This document shows, in pieces, positions 9,201-17,161 of a stretch of DNA of 64,000 nucleotides (the stretch's first letter is position 1; each line of letters starts with the position of its first letter). The notes beneath the pieces were generated by a model. The model did not search any database. It was not told the DNA's origin and saw only the letters and a program-made list of their open reading frames with translations. Source of the stretch: Nonomuraea solani. Its GTDB lineage: Bacteria > Actinomycetota > Actinomycetes > Streptosporangiales > Streptosporangiaceae. The position numbers were made by a program, and so were the translations under genes. The stretch covers positions 434,001 through 498,000 of the forward strand of contig NZ_FNVT01000006.1 in the NCBI RefSeq assembly GCF_900108335.1, given 5' to 3'.

Positions 9201-9500
9201 GGCCTGGACTGCTTCGGCGCCGGCATGCCGATGGCGCACGCCGTCGAGGTCAACGCGGCGGTGGTGGACGGCCCCGGCGGGCCGGTGCTCCGCGCCACCT
9301 GGTCCTGGGCCGCCGGCGTGCTGACCCGGCCCGAGGTCGCCCGCCTCGCCGAGACCTGGTTCCACCGGCTGACCCGGCTCGCCGCCGACGCCGCCGACGC
9401 CGCCGACGATGCCGCGGTGTCGCGCGACCTGACGCTGCGCACGGTCAGCGCGGCGGAGATCGAGGAACTCGAAGCGGAACTCAACGCCATCCGGTCGTGA
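6264..9500 (+). CDS. NRPS module A-PCP-E, predicted serine-activating, D-Ser forming
   Basis: 1078 residues. An adenylation domain (about 1-515; YTSGSTGRPKG, NLYGPTEA, YRTGDLG, NGKLDRAAL) is followed by a PCP with LGGDS (Ser546) and an epimerisation domain (about 600-1030; NHLCVDGVSW with His735, GHGR, FNYLGRF). Aligning the A domain by eye to GrsA gives the ten-letter code D-V-W-H-L-S-L-V-D-K, very close to published Ser codes, so L-Ser is loaded and epimerised. The first His of the E-domain HHxxxDG is Asn, while the catalytic second His is kept. No C domain precedes A, so this is the initiation module. The end (SAAEIEELEAEL) resembles a donor communication domain. Confidence 0.93.
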   Translation: MTQDSPVVPAGTLVTLLREQAARTPHARAVVAEDACLSYAELDARADRLARRLRRAGAGPERVVAVAVPRGAGLVVAIVAVLKAGAAYLPLDPGDPPQRRRLMLTDAGAVAAVTPDAEPGDAFEGVVTVDVNDAAATGEPPAALPEARPGNLAYVIYTSGSTGRPKGVGITHRAIVNRLAWMQARYDLRPDDRVLQKTPAGFDVSVWEFFWPLLHGATLVMARPDGHRDPAYLAEVVRRERITTLHFVPSMLAAFLRAEPGTPLPSVRRVLCSGEALPAETVHRFHRAHDAELHNLYGPTEAAVDVTAWPCPPGMPDDPVPIGLPVWNTGVRVLDGALRPVADGETGELYLTGVQLARGYLGRPGLTATRFVADPFGAPGERMYRTGDLGRRRPDGAFEYAGRVDNQVKLRGQRVELGEIESVLTGHPAVEQAAVLVRENTGGHRHLVGYLVAAEPVADDDLEAYLAARLPAHMVPARYVTLDELPVTANGKLDRAALAAIEPRRTGGGRAARTEPERLVCGIFAEVLGLPSVRPDEGFLRLGGDSIQAIDAAGRITRAGLPVAVRDVMGARTAAALAERALTRPAPTVAEAPEAGWGAVPMTPIMHWLRERGGPADAFGQRLVLRIPAQVTAAWLTGALRRLLEVHDMLRVRRRITADGRWELVVPPPDDVDARRCVTEVPLDGRTGPAAGELIRAELAAAQRRLSLDEGRLVQAVLFSAGPDRQAVLGLVVNHLCVDGVSWRVLLNDLREAWHAGPGWRPAPAVTTFRTWARLLNGEARSDARPEAAAYWSSALDPGRARLGRRPLDARTDHESPDHLLTLDLDPATTERLVSPATGPGSPTINDLLLTGLALAVRERAHRDGTPDEPVVLDVEGHGRQDRDGTDLSRTVGWFTTLFPVRLLKAGGTFHDDPLAALRLVREQLRDIPDKGLEYGVHRYLRAPGEHVAGSEPEIGFNYLGRFDGGGTGDWTIVADFGVGLDCFGAGMPMAHAVEVNAAVVDGPGGPVLRATWSWAAGVLTRPEVARLAETWFHRLTRLAADAADAADDAAVSRDLTLRTVSAAEIEELEAELNAIRS

Positions 9501-9525
9501 CAGCGGCCGGCAGAAGGAGGCTGAC

Positions 9526-12500
9526 ATGCCGACCAGCACGCCCTCACCGATCGAGGACATCCTGCCGCTCTCGCCGCTCCAGGAAGGTCTGCTGTTCCAC
9601 GCCCGGCTGGAGAGCGAGGCGTCGAGTCTGTACGTGGCGCAGTTCACCGTCGACCTCGACGGCGACGTGGACGCCGCCAGCCTGCAGCGGGCCGCGGAGT
9701 CGGTGACGCGGCGGCACGGCAACCTGCGGGCGGGCTTCCACACCCGCCGCTCCGGCAGCCCGGTCCAGGTGGTCCACCGCGAGGCGCCCCTGCGGTGGCG
9801 CGAGATCGACCTGTCCGGCACCGATCCGGGCACGGCGAAGAAGGAGGCCACCGCACAGGCCGAACAGGAGTGGACGCGGGGGTTCGCCCTGGACCGCCCG
9901 CCGCTGATGCGGTTCGCCCTGATCCGGTTCGGCCACCGGCGGCATCGCCTGGTGATGACCGTGCACCACCTGCTGCTCGACGGCTGGTCAACGGCGCTGC
10001 TGCTGCGCGAGCTGCTGGACGTGCTGGCCGCCGGCGGGCGCGAGGACGGCCTGCCGCCGGTGCGGCCGTACCGCGACTATCTGCGCTGGCTGGAACGTCA
10101 GGATCACGACGCCGCCCGGGACGCCTGGGCGCGCACGCTGTCCGGGCTGGACGAGGCGACCCTGATCCAGGACGTGCTCGCCGGCTCCGGCGGACGCCCG
10201 TCCGGGGACGGTGAGCGCGATGACGTGGTAGAGACCCTGGCGCTCGATCTGTCGGACGGCCTGCGGCAACGGGCCCGGGAACACGGCGTCACGCTCAACA
10301 CCGTGCTCCAGGCCGCCTGGGGAGTCGTGCTGGGACAGCTGACCGGCCGCGACGACGTGGTGTTCGGCGCCACCGTCGGTGGCCGGCCGGCCGATCTGCC
10401 CGGCTCCGAGGCCATGGTGGGCATGCTGATCAACACCGTGCCGGTGCGGGTGACCTGGCGGCACACCGACTCGCTGAGCACCCTGCTGGCCGCCGTCCAG
10501 GAGCAGCGCCTCGCCCTGTACGAGCACGACCACCTGGGGCTGGCCGAGATCCAGCGGCGGAACGGCCACTCCGGCCCGCTGTTCGACACCACGATCGTCT
10601 TCGACAACTTCCCGGACGGCGACCTCACCGCGAACCTGCCCGGCGGCGGCGTCGTCCGGGCGAAGGTCGGGTTCCGCGACACCACGCACTACCCGCTGTC
10701 GCTGGTGGCCGAGCCCGGCGACCAGGTGGGGCTGCGGCTGCACTTCCGCACCGACATGCTCGCCGCCGATGACGTCAGTGCCCTGATGGCACGCCTGGTC
10801 ACCGTCCTGGAGGCGATCGTCGCCGACGCCGGGGTCCCGATCGGGCAGCTCGACCTGCTGACCGCCGACGAGCGGCGCCGGGTGCTGCACGAGTGGAACG
10901 ACACCACCGGCACGCTGCCGACCCGCACGGTGCCGCAGTTGTTCGAGGCCCAGGCGCGCGCCAACCCCGCGGCCGTGGCGGTGATCGACGTCGACGACGG
11001 CGTCGTCTCCTACGGCGAGCTCAACGCCCGGGCCAACCGGCTGGCCCGGCACCTGGACGAGCAGGGGGTCCGGCGCGGCGACGTGGTGGGCGTCCTGCTG
11101 GAGCGCGACGCCGACCTGGTGACGGCGGTGCTGGCGGTGCTCAAGGCCGGCGCCGGGTACACCGTGCTGGATCCGGCGCTGCCCGAGGCCCGGCGCGACG
11201 CGGTGATCCGTGACGCCGGGGTCCGCCTGGTCGTCAGCCGCGACCGCGCCGAGGCCGGGCCGGTGCGGACGGTCGACCTCCGTCGCGACGCGCCCGCGAT
11301 CGCGGACCGGCCGTCGTCGGACCCGCCGCCGGCCGCCGGGCTCCAGGACCTGGCGTGCGTGATGTTCACCTCCGGCTCCACCGGTGTGCCCAAGGGGGTG
11401 GCCACGCCCCATCTGGCGATCGTGGGCACCCTGCAGGGCCAGGAGTTCGCCCGGATGGGACCGGGCGAGGTGTGGCTGCAGTGCTCCCCGGTGTCCTGGG
11501 ACGCGTTCGCCCTGGAGCTGTTCGGCGCCCTGCTGTTCGGCGGCACCTGCGTGCTCCAGCCCGGCGGGCGGCCCGATCCGGCGGCGATCCGCGACGCGGT
11601 GGCCCGGCACGCGGTCACCACGCTGCATCTGTCGGCCAGTCTGCTGAACCTGCTGATCGACCAGCACCCCGACATGTTCGCCACGGTCGCCCAGGTGCTC
11701 ACCGGCGGCGAGCCGGCCTCACCGGCCCACGTGGACCGGCTGCTCCGGGCGCGCCCGGACCTGCTGCTGGTCAACGGCTACTCCCCGGTGGAGAGCACGA
11801 TCTTCACCACGACCCACCGCATCGGCCCGCGTGACACGGCCGGCGGCCCGGTGCCGGTCGGCCGTCCGCTGCGCAACAAGCAGACGTACGTGCTGGATCG
11901 GTGCCTGCGTCCGGTGCCCGTGGGCGTCACCGGGGAGCTCTACATGGCCGGGCTGGGGCTGGCCCGCGGCTATCTGGGGCAACCGGGCCTGACCGCCGCC
12001 CGGTTCGTCGCCAACCCGTTCGCCGCCGGCGCCCGGATGTATCGCACCGGCGACCTGGTGCGCTGGCGGGCCGACGGTGTGCTGGAGTTTCTCGGCCGCG
12101 CCGACGACCAGGTCAAGATCCGCGGCTTCCGCGTCGAACCCGGCGAGATCGAAGCCGCCCTCGTCAAAGACCCCGCCGTCAACCAAGCCGTCGTCATCGC
12201 CGACGACACCACCACCACCCGACGCCTCATCGGCTACATCGTCCCCCCACCCCACACCCCCCACCACCAACTCGACACCACCACCATCCGCAACAACCTC
12301 ACCCACACCCTCCCCGAACACCTCATCCCCAGCATCATCACCGCCATCCCCCACCTCCCCCTCACCACCACCGGCAAAGTCGACCGCCACCAACTCCCCC
12401 GCCCCACCATCACCGGCACCGGAACACCCACCACCACCCCCACCCAAGAAATCATCGCCGGACTCTTCACCGACATCCTCGGCGTCACCAACATCGGCAC

Positions 12501-13464
12501 CACCGACAACTTCCTCGACCTCGGCGGACACTCCCTCCTCATCATGCGACTCGTCAGCCGCATCCGCACCGTCTTCGGCACCGAACTCCCCCTCCGCCAC
12601 GTCTTCGCCGACCCCACCGTCACCGGCATCGCCCACCACATCGACAACCCCGCCGAGGGGAAGGGCGGGAACACCTTCCCGATGCTGCTGCCGCTGCGCA
12701 CCGCCGGTGACGGCGTTCCGCTGTTCGGCATCCACCCGGCGACCGGAATCGGCTGGGGCTACTCGGCGCTGGTCCCCCATCTCGACGCCGGCCGGCCGTT
12801 CTACGGGCTCCAGGCCAGGGGTCTCGGGCAGCCGGGTGCCGCCAGGTCGATCCCTGCCATGGTGGAGGAATACACCGAGCTGATCCGGTCGGTCCAGGCG
12901 CACGGCCCGTACCGGCTGACGGGCTGGTCGTTCGGCGCGGTCGTGGCCCACGCCGTGGCGGTGGACCTGCAGCGCCACGGCGAGCAGGTCGAGCTGCTGG
13001 CCCTGCTGGACGGCTACCCGGCCGAGGTCGCCGCGCCGCGCGGTCCGGTGCACGCCGAGGATCCGTCCGTGCTCGCCGAACTGCTGGCCGACCTCGGCCT
13101 GCTCGCCGCCGACGTCCCGCCCTCGTCGCTGGACCGGGCGGCATTCGTCCGCATCGTGCGCGGCTCCGACAGCCCACTGGCCCGCCTCGGCGAGACGGAG
13201 ATCGCCGGGCTGCTCGACGTGTTCGCCGGCAACCTCAACGCCGCCCGGGTCCATCGCGGCACCGTCTTCGACGGCGACATCACGTTCGTCGAGGCCACCG
13301 CCGGGCGGCCCGCCGGCTGGCCGGGCGGGCAGGCGTGGGCGCCCTACGCCACCGGCCGCGTCGACGTCCACCGTCTCGACTGCGAGCACGGCGAGCTGAT
13401 CAGCCCGCGCATGGCCGCGCTCGTCGGGCCGATCCTCCAGGACGCGGCGCAGTCGCGCGTCTGA
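9526..13464 (+). CDS. NRPS module C-A-PCP-TE, termination
   Basis: 1312 residues. It starts with a C-domain acceptor (EDILPLSPLQEGLLFH) and carries HHLLLDG (His147-148). The A domain (about 455-960; FTSGSTGVPKG, YRTGDLV, TTGKVDR) is followed by PCP LGGHS (Ser1003) and a type I thioesterase GWSFGA (Ser1135). The eye-derived code is about D-A-L-H-L-G-G-I-F-K, near aliphatic (Val-type) codes but with His where they have Trp/Phe. Motif A5 reads YSPVES instead of YGPTE. I cannot name the substrate; a methylated Asp/Asn or a BCAT-derived residue fits the context. Together with the first module this predicts a D-Ser-X dipeptide released by TE. Confidence 0.92.
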   Translation: MPTSTPSPIEDILPLSPLQEGLLFHARLESEASSLYVAQFTVDLDGDVDAASLQRAAESVTRRHGNLRAGFHTRRSGSPVQVVHREAPLRWREIDLSGTDPGTAKKEATAQAEQEWTRGFALDRPPLMRFALIRFGHRRHRLVMTVHHLLLDGWSTALLLRELLDVLAAGGREDGLPPVRPYRDYLRWLERQDHDAARDAWARTLSGLDEATLIQDVLAGSGGRPSGDGERDDVVETLALDLSDGLRQRAREHGVTLNTVLQAAWGVVLGQLTGRDDVVFGATVGGRPADLPGSEAMVGMLINTVPVRVTWRHTDSLSTLLAAVQEQRLALYEHDHLGLAEIQRRNGHSGPLFDTTIVFDNFPDGDLTANLPGGGVVRAKVGFRDTTHYPLSLVAEPGDQVGLRLHFRTDMLAADDVSALMARLVTVLEAIVADAGVPIGQLDLLTADERRRVLHEWNDTTGTLPTRTVPQLFEAQARANPAAVAVIDVDDGVVSYGELNARANRLARHLDEQGVRRGDVVGVLLERDADLVTAVLAVLKAGAGYTVLDPALPEARRDAVIRDAGVRLVVSRDRAEAGPVRTVDLRRDAPAIADRPSSDPPPAAGLQDLACVMFTSGSTGVPKGVATPHLAIVGTLQGQEFARMGPGEVWLQCSPVSWDAFALELFGALLFGGTCVLQPGGRPDPAAIRDAVARHAVTTLHLSASLLNLLIDQHPDMFATVAQVLTGGEPASPAHVDRLLRARPDLLLVNGYSPVESTIFTTTHRIGPRDTAGGPVPVGRPLRNKQTYVLDRCLRPVPVGVTGELYMAGLGLARGYLGQPGLTAARFVANPFAAGARMYRTGDLVRWRADGVLEFLGRADDQVKIRGFRVEPGEIEAALVKDPAVNQAVVIADDTTTTRRLIGYIVPPPHTPHHQLDTTTIRNNLTHTLPEHLIPSIITAIPHLPLTTTGKVDRHQLPRPTITGTGTPTTTPTQEIIAGLFTDILGVTNIGTTDNFLDLGGHSLLIMRLVSRIRTVFGTELPLRHVFADPTVTGIAHHIDNPAEGKGGNTFPMLLPLRTAGDGVPLFGIHPATGIGWGYSALVPHLDAGRPFYGLQARGLGQPGAARSIPAMVEEYTELIRSVQAHGPYRLTGWSFGAVVAHAVAVDLQRHGEQVELLALLDGYPAEVAAPRGPVHAEDPSVLAELLADLGLLAADVPPSSLDRAAFVRIVRGSDSPLARLGETEIAGLLDVFAGNLNAARVHRGTVFDGDITFVEATAGRPAGWPGGQAWAPYATGRVDVHRLDCEHGELISPRMAALVGPILQDAAQSRV
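12141..12655 (+). other. Segment of extreme C-rich, G-poor composition inside the second NRPS
   Basis: This stretch codes for the end of the A domain and the PCP. It changes abruptly to codons almost all ending in C with strings of CAC, ACC and CCC. In 12241-12360 I count only 6 G in 120 bases on the plus strand, whereas flanking DNA is C/G balanced. The reading frame and motifs (TTGKVDR, LGGHS) remain intact. Normal composition resumes near 12655 before the TE. A copied or recombined cassette is the likely reason. Confidence 0.8.
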
Positions 13465-13495
13465 CCGTCGTCACACCCCATGCGAGGAGGTCCCC

Positions 13496-13849
13496 GTGTC
13501 CACCGCCGCCGGCATCCGCCACTTCTACCGGCTCATCGACGGCGACCAGGTCACCGAACTGGTCGATCTGTTCGCCGACGACCTGTGCTACCACCGGCCC
13601 GGCTTCGCCCCGCTGATCGGCCGCGAGCAGCTGCGCCACTTCTACGAGCACGACCGGCCGATCCGCTCGGGGCGGCACACGCTGACCGGCATCGTCGTCG
13701 GCGGCGCCACCGCCGCCGTCCACGGCTCGTTCACCGGCACCCTGCGCGACGACCGGCCCGCGAGCCACCGCTTCGCGGACTTCTTCAGCTACGACGACGA
13801 CGGCCTGATCACCCGGCGCGACACGTTCTTCTTCGTCCCCCTGGTCTGA
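13496..13849 (+). CDS. SnoaL-like / NTF2-fold protein
   Basis: 117 residues with the cone-shaped NTF2 pattern: an N-terminal helix (GIRHFYRLIDGDQVTELVDLF), DDLCYHRPG, GREQLRHFYE and a C-terminal RRDTFFFVP strand. The GTG start has a GAGGAGG ribosome site. SnoaL-like proteins act as small cyclases, hydratases or isomerases, or only bind ligand. It lies 31 bases after the TE-containing NRPS and before the aminotransferase, so it probably modifies the precursor or released peptide. No catalytic residue assignment is possible. Confidence 0.75.
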   Translation: MSTAAGIRHFYRLIDGDQVTELVDLFADDLCYHRPGFAPLIGREQLRHFYEHDRPIRSGRHTLTGIVVGGATAAVHGSFTGTLRDDRPASHRFADFFSYDDDGLITRRDTFFFVPLV

Positions 13850-13874
13850 GCTCGATCCACCGGAAGGAACCGCC

Positions 13875-14942
13875 ATGGCAGGTACCCTGCACACCGCCAC
13901 CCGTACGAAGCCGGTGACCGATCCCGGGCACGGCGACGCGTTCACCGACCACATGGTGAGCCTCGAATGGACGCCCGAGCGGCAGTGGACCCGGCCCGTC
14001 CTGCTCCCGCTGGCCGACATCGCCATGCACCCCGGCACGGTCGGACTGCACTACGGGCAGGTCGCCTTCGAAGGGCTCAAGGCCCACCGCCAGCCGGACG
14101 GGTCGATGGCCGTCTTCCGGCCCTGGGACAACGCCTGCCGGTTCCGCCGTTCGGCGGCCCGGCTGGCGATGCCGGAGCTGCCCGACGAGCTGTTCGTCGC
14201 GGCCATCGACGATCTCGTACGGCACGACGAGGGCTGGCTGTCCGACAACCCGTCGCACAGTCTCTACCTGCGCCCGCTGATGTACGGCGACGAACGGACC
14301 CTGATGCTGCGCCCCTCGCGGACCTACCGGTTCCTGCTGATGGCTTTCGTCACCGGCGGCTTCTTCGGCGACAACGTGGACGCGGTGTCGGTCTGGGTCG
14401 CGCACGAGCACCCGCGGGCCTTCCCCGGCGGCACCGGCGACGTGAAGATCGCCGGCAACTACGCGCCGGCGTTCAACGCCCAGCAGCAGGCGCAGGCCGC
14501 CGGCTGCCAGCAGGTCATCTGGCTCGACGCCACGGAAGGCGAGTGGGTCGAGGAGATGGGCGGCATGAACCTGTTCTTCGTACGCGGCCACGGCCCCCGC
14601 GCCGAGGTGGTGACCCCCCGGCTGTCCGGGACGCTGCTGCCCGGCGTCACCCGCGACACGCTGCTCACCCTCGCCGCCCGGCTCGGCATGACCGCCCGCG
14701 AGGAGAGCGTCGGCCTGCGGCAATGGCGCAAGGAGTGCCTCGACGGCGGCATCACCGAGGTGTTCGCCTGCGGCACCGCGGCGGTCGTCACCCCGGTCGG
14801 ACAGGTCCGGGACCGCGACGGGGACTGGACGATCGGCGACGGCACGCCGGGACCGGTGACCCGCGCGCTGCGGACCGCCCTTCTCGACCTGCACCACGGC
14901 ATCGCACCGGATCCCGACGGCTGGATGCATCACATCCACTGA
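13875..14942 (+). CDS. Branched-chain amino acid aminotransferase (fold-type IV PLP enzyme)
   Basis: 355 residues matching IlvE-type aminotransferases: HYGQVAFEGLKAH, DVKIAGNYAPA with the PLP lysine at about Lys191, EEMGGMNLFFV, and GTAAVVTPVG for phosphate binding. These enzymes exchange amino groups between glutamate and branched 2-oxo acids. In NRPS clusters such a copy often makes or recycles a beta-methyl amino acid. Here it may act on a 3-methyl-2-oxo acid derived from the mutase product. A GGAAGG site precedes the ATG. A housekeeping ilvE copy is possible, but the tight packing argues for a cluster role. Confidence 0.87.
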   Translation: MAGTLHTATRTKPVTDPGHGDAFTDHMVSLEWTPERQWTRPVLLPLADIAMHPGTVGLHYGQVAFEGLKAHRQPDGSMAVFRPWDNACRFRRSAARLAMPELPDELFVAAIDDLVRHDEGWLSDNPSHSLYLRPLMYGDERTLMLRPSRTYRFLLMAFVTGGFFGDNVDAVSVWVAHEHPRAFPGGTGDVKIAGNYAPAFNAQQQAQAAGCQQVIWLDATEGEWVEEMGGMNLFFVRGHGPRAEVVTPRLSGTLLPGVTRDTLLTLAARLGMTAREESVGLRQWRKECLDGGITEVFACGTAAVVTPVGQVRDRDGDWTIGDGTPGPVTRALRTALLDLHHGIAPDPDGWMHHIH

Positions 14943-14958
14943 CAGAGAAGGGCCTCTT

Positions 14959-16368
14959 GTGGGTTTTGACGAAGTTCGGGAGCGCTGCGGCGTCGTAGCC
15001 CTCTACCAGCCGGAGATGGCCGGGGACCGGCTCGACCGCCTCGCCTACTACGGGTTGCTCGCACTTCAGCACCGCGGCCAGGACTCCGCCGGCATGGTGG
15101 TGGCCGTGGACGGCCGCCTGTTCCGGCACCGGGGCACCGGCCTGGTCCAGGACGTCTTCGACGAGTCGGCGCTCAACGCCGCGCACGCGACCGCCGCGGT
15201 GGGCCACGTGCGCTACGCGACGGCCGGCGGCACCGGTGAGAGCAACATCCAGCCCCTGCTCGGAACGACCCGCGCCGGCCACCGCTTCGCGCTGGCGCAC
15301 AACGGCAACCTGCTCGCCGTCGACGACGCGGACGACCTGGCCGGGCGCCGGCACGTCGACCGCACCGGCGAGGCGGACGCGGACACCCCGGTGCTCGTGC
15401 AGGCGCTGTCGGAGCAGGGCGGCGACACGGCCGCGGCGATGCGGGCCGTGCTGCCCCGGGTGTCCGGGGCGTTCAGCCTGGCGGTGGCCACGCCCGACGG
15501 CCTGCTGGCGGCGCGCGACCCGAACGGTTTCCGCCCCCTGTGCCTGGGCCGCCTGCCCGGCGGGGGCTGGATCGCCGCCTCCGAGACCACCGCCCTGGAC
15601 GCGGCGGGCGCCGGCTTCCTGCGCGAGGTCGAGCCCGGCGAGCTGCTCTCCATTGGCCGGCACGGCATCCGCAGCCATCGGTTCGCCCCGCCGTCCCCGT
15701 CCACCTGCATCTTCGAGTACGTCTACTTCGCCCGTCCCGACTCGCTGCTCAACGGCCGGCGCGTCCAGCAGGTGCGGCAGGCGATGGGGGCGGCCCTGGC
15801 GCTCGACGCCCCGGCCGCCGCGGACGTCGTCGTGCCCACGCCGGACACCGCCCGGCCCGCGGCCCTCGGCTACGCCGCCGCCAGCGGCATCCCCTACGCC
15901 GAGGCGCTGATCCGCAACACCTACGTGGGACGCTCGTTCATCATGCCGGCCGACGGCGAACGCCGGCACGCGGTGGACCTGAAGCTGAACGCCATCCCGG
16001 AGACCGTCGAAGGCCGCCGCGTCGTGCTGATCGACGACTCGGTGGTGCGCGCCAACACCGCCCGCGCCGTCGTGACGAAGCTGCGCCGCGCGGGTGCGGC
16101 GGAGGTGCACCTGCGGGTCGCCTCCAGCCCGCTGCGCTGGCCCTGCTTCTTCGGCGTCGACATCAGCACGAAGCATGACCTGGCCGCGCGGACCCGGTCC
16201 GTGCCACAGGTGGGCGAGTTGATCGGGGCCGATTCGATCGGCTATCTGTCGCTGGAGGCGATGAAGCGGGCGATCGGCGGCAGCCGCACCTGCGACGGCT
16301 GCTTCACCGGCGACTATCCGCTGCCGTTGCCGGTCCCCCTGACCACCTCCGCGGCGAGCGGGCGCTGA
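14959..16368 (+). CDS. Amidophosphoribosyltransferase (PurF) paralogue
   Basis: 469 residues with a Gln-dependent Ntn domain and a PRPP transferase domain. Cys10 follows a short propeptide and starts CGVVALY, the glutaminase nucleophile. HRGQDSAG, ALAHNGNL and the Fe-S cysteines (CIFEYVYF, WPCFFG, TCDGCFTGDYP) are retained. The PRPP loop reads DDSVVRANT (359-367), where housekeeping PurF has DDSIVRGTT, so two loop positions differ. Canonical PurF makes phosphoribosylamine from PRPP and Gln. Its place as the last gene of an NRPS operon suggests either a resistant duplicate of the antibiotic's target or a repurposed amidotransferase. GTG start with GAAGGG upstream. Confidence 0.88.
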   Translation: MGFDEVRERCGVVALYQPEMAGDRLDRLAYYGLLALQHRGQDSAGMVVAVDGRLFRHRGTGLVQDVFDESALNAAHATAAVGHVRYATAGGTGESNIQPLLGTTRAGHRFALAHNGNLLAVDDADDLAGRRHVDRTGEADADTPVLVQALSEQGGDTAAAMRAVLPRVSGAFSLAVATPDGLLAARDPNGFRPLCLGRLPGGGWIAASETTALDAAGAGFLREVEPGELLSIGRHGIRSHRFAPPSPSTCIFEYVYFARPDSLLNGRRVQQVRQAMGAALALDAPAAADVVVPTPDTARPAALGYAAASGIPYAEALIRNTYVGRSFIMPADGERRHAVDLKLNAIPETVEGRRVVLIDDSVVRANTARAVVTKLRRAGAAEVHLRVASSPLRWPCFFGVDISTKHDLAARTRSVPQVGELIGADSIGYLSLEAMKRAIGGSRTCDGCFTGDYPLPLPVPLTTSAASGR

Positions 16369-16374
16369 GCCCCG

Positions 16375-16401
16375 GGCCCGGCCGCACGTCGCGGCCGGGC
16401 C
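16375..16401 (+). terminator. Rho-independent-like hairpin ending the NRPS operon
   Basis: A perfect 11-bp stem, GGCCCGGCCGC, with loop ACGTC and the exact complement, begins six bases after the PurF stop. There is no long T-run, as is usual in high-GC actinomycetes. It marks the likely 3' end of the 2034-16368 transcript. Confidence 0.8.
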
Positions 16402-16447
16402 TTCCCGCCACCGGATGTGAACGGCCGCCGACGTTTCCGCCCACCCG

Positions 16448-16543
16448 TCAGCGCGCGGTCTGCCCGCCGCGGAACACCGCCTTGAGGAGCTTGTCCAGCT
16501 CCCTCGGAAACGCCTGCGCCTGGTCGATCACGACGTCGCCCAT
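16448..16543 (-). pseudogene. C-terminal remnant of a serine hydrolase
   Basis: The minus strand reads LDKLLKAVF-R-GG before a TGA at 16450-16448. This closely resembles the C-terminus of the decayed hydrolase at 24249 (NLLKQVFCGG). Only about 30 codons remain. It abuts a regulator remnant on the other strand, the same hydrolase/regulator pairing seen intact elsewhere in the window. Confidence 0.6.
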
Positions 16544-16752
16544 GGCGTCGCGACATCTACGTGGCCGACGACGACGCCTGGTATCACTCGATCGTGACCG
16601 GCAGGCGGCAGACACTCGATACGGTGCGGCTCACGATGACGGCGGTCGAGACCTACGGGCTCGACAACGCCGTGGGGCAGCGGCTGGCCAAGATCGAGTC
16701 GGCGGACCGCTGGCGCTCCCTCCTGACGGTTCCCGCCGATCCGCATCAGTGA
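16543..16752 (+). pseudogene. C-terminal remnant of the IS30-HTH/MarR regulator family
   Basis: The plus strand reads RRDIYVADDDAWYHS followed by RQTLDTVRLTMTAVETYGLDNAVGQRL and RWRSLLT. This matches residues ~165-224 of the intact regulator at 24885-25559 nearly position by position, with an internal deletion near the end. Both HTH regions are gone, so it cannot bind DNA. It is direct evidence of a fourth copy of this regulator. Confidence 0.7.
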
Positions 16753-17161
16753 CAGGGCCGGCGCACTCCACGGGCGCGAGGCTCGGCAATGGCGCGCGGG
16801 CGAGCCGGCCCTCGTACCGCCAGCCGGCCGAGATGGGTCTTGGCGACCCCGTAGGCGCCGCCTTCGGGGAAGGCCGCGATGATCTGCCGTTGTCCTTTTC
16901 CCGGTTCACGTGACCTGGTACTTTCCCCGCATCGCCTATCTGCCCGTCCATGACCTGGGATCGCAGATTGCCCAGCCGGTGGTGGCGTTCGCGGTCACCG
17001 ATCCGGCCAGGGAACACGCGCGCCCGCAGGCCGAGGGCGCACGGTTGGGGAGGGGTGAGCGGCTGATGCGACTCACCGACCCCAGCGGCATCGTCGTCGA
17101 GCCGACCGAATGGATCGCGCCCGGCGGCCATCCCCCGGCCGGCTGATCTCGGGTCGGCGGT
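16753..17161. pseudogene. Degenerate region with a VOC (glyoxalase)-like C-terminal remnant
   Basis: From about 16910 to 17146 the plus strand reads YFPRIAYLPVHDLG, VVAFAVTDPAREHARPQAEGA, RLMRLTDPSGIVVEPTEW. This is the C-terminal half of a VOC/glyoxalase-fold protein without its N-terminal half. 16753-16909 has no convincing gene; a short minus-strand stretch (EGGAYGVAKTHLGRL) may be another fragment. Both look like decay products between the NRPS cluster and the regulator block. Confidence 0.4.
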
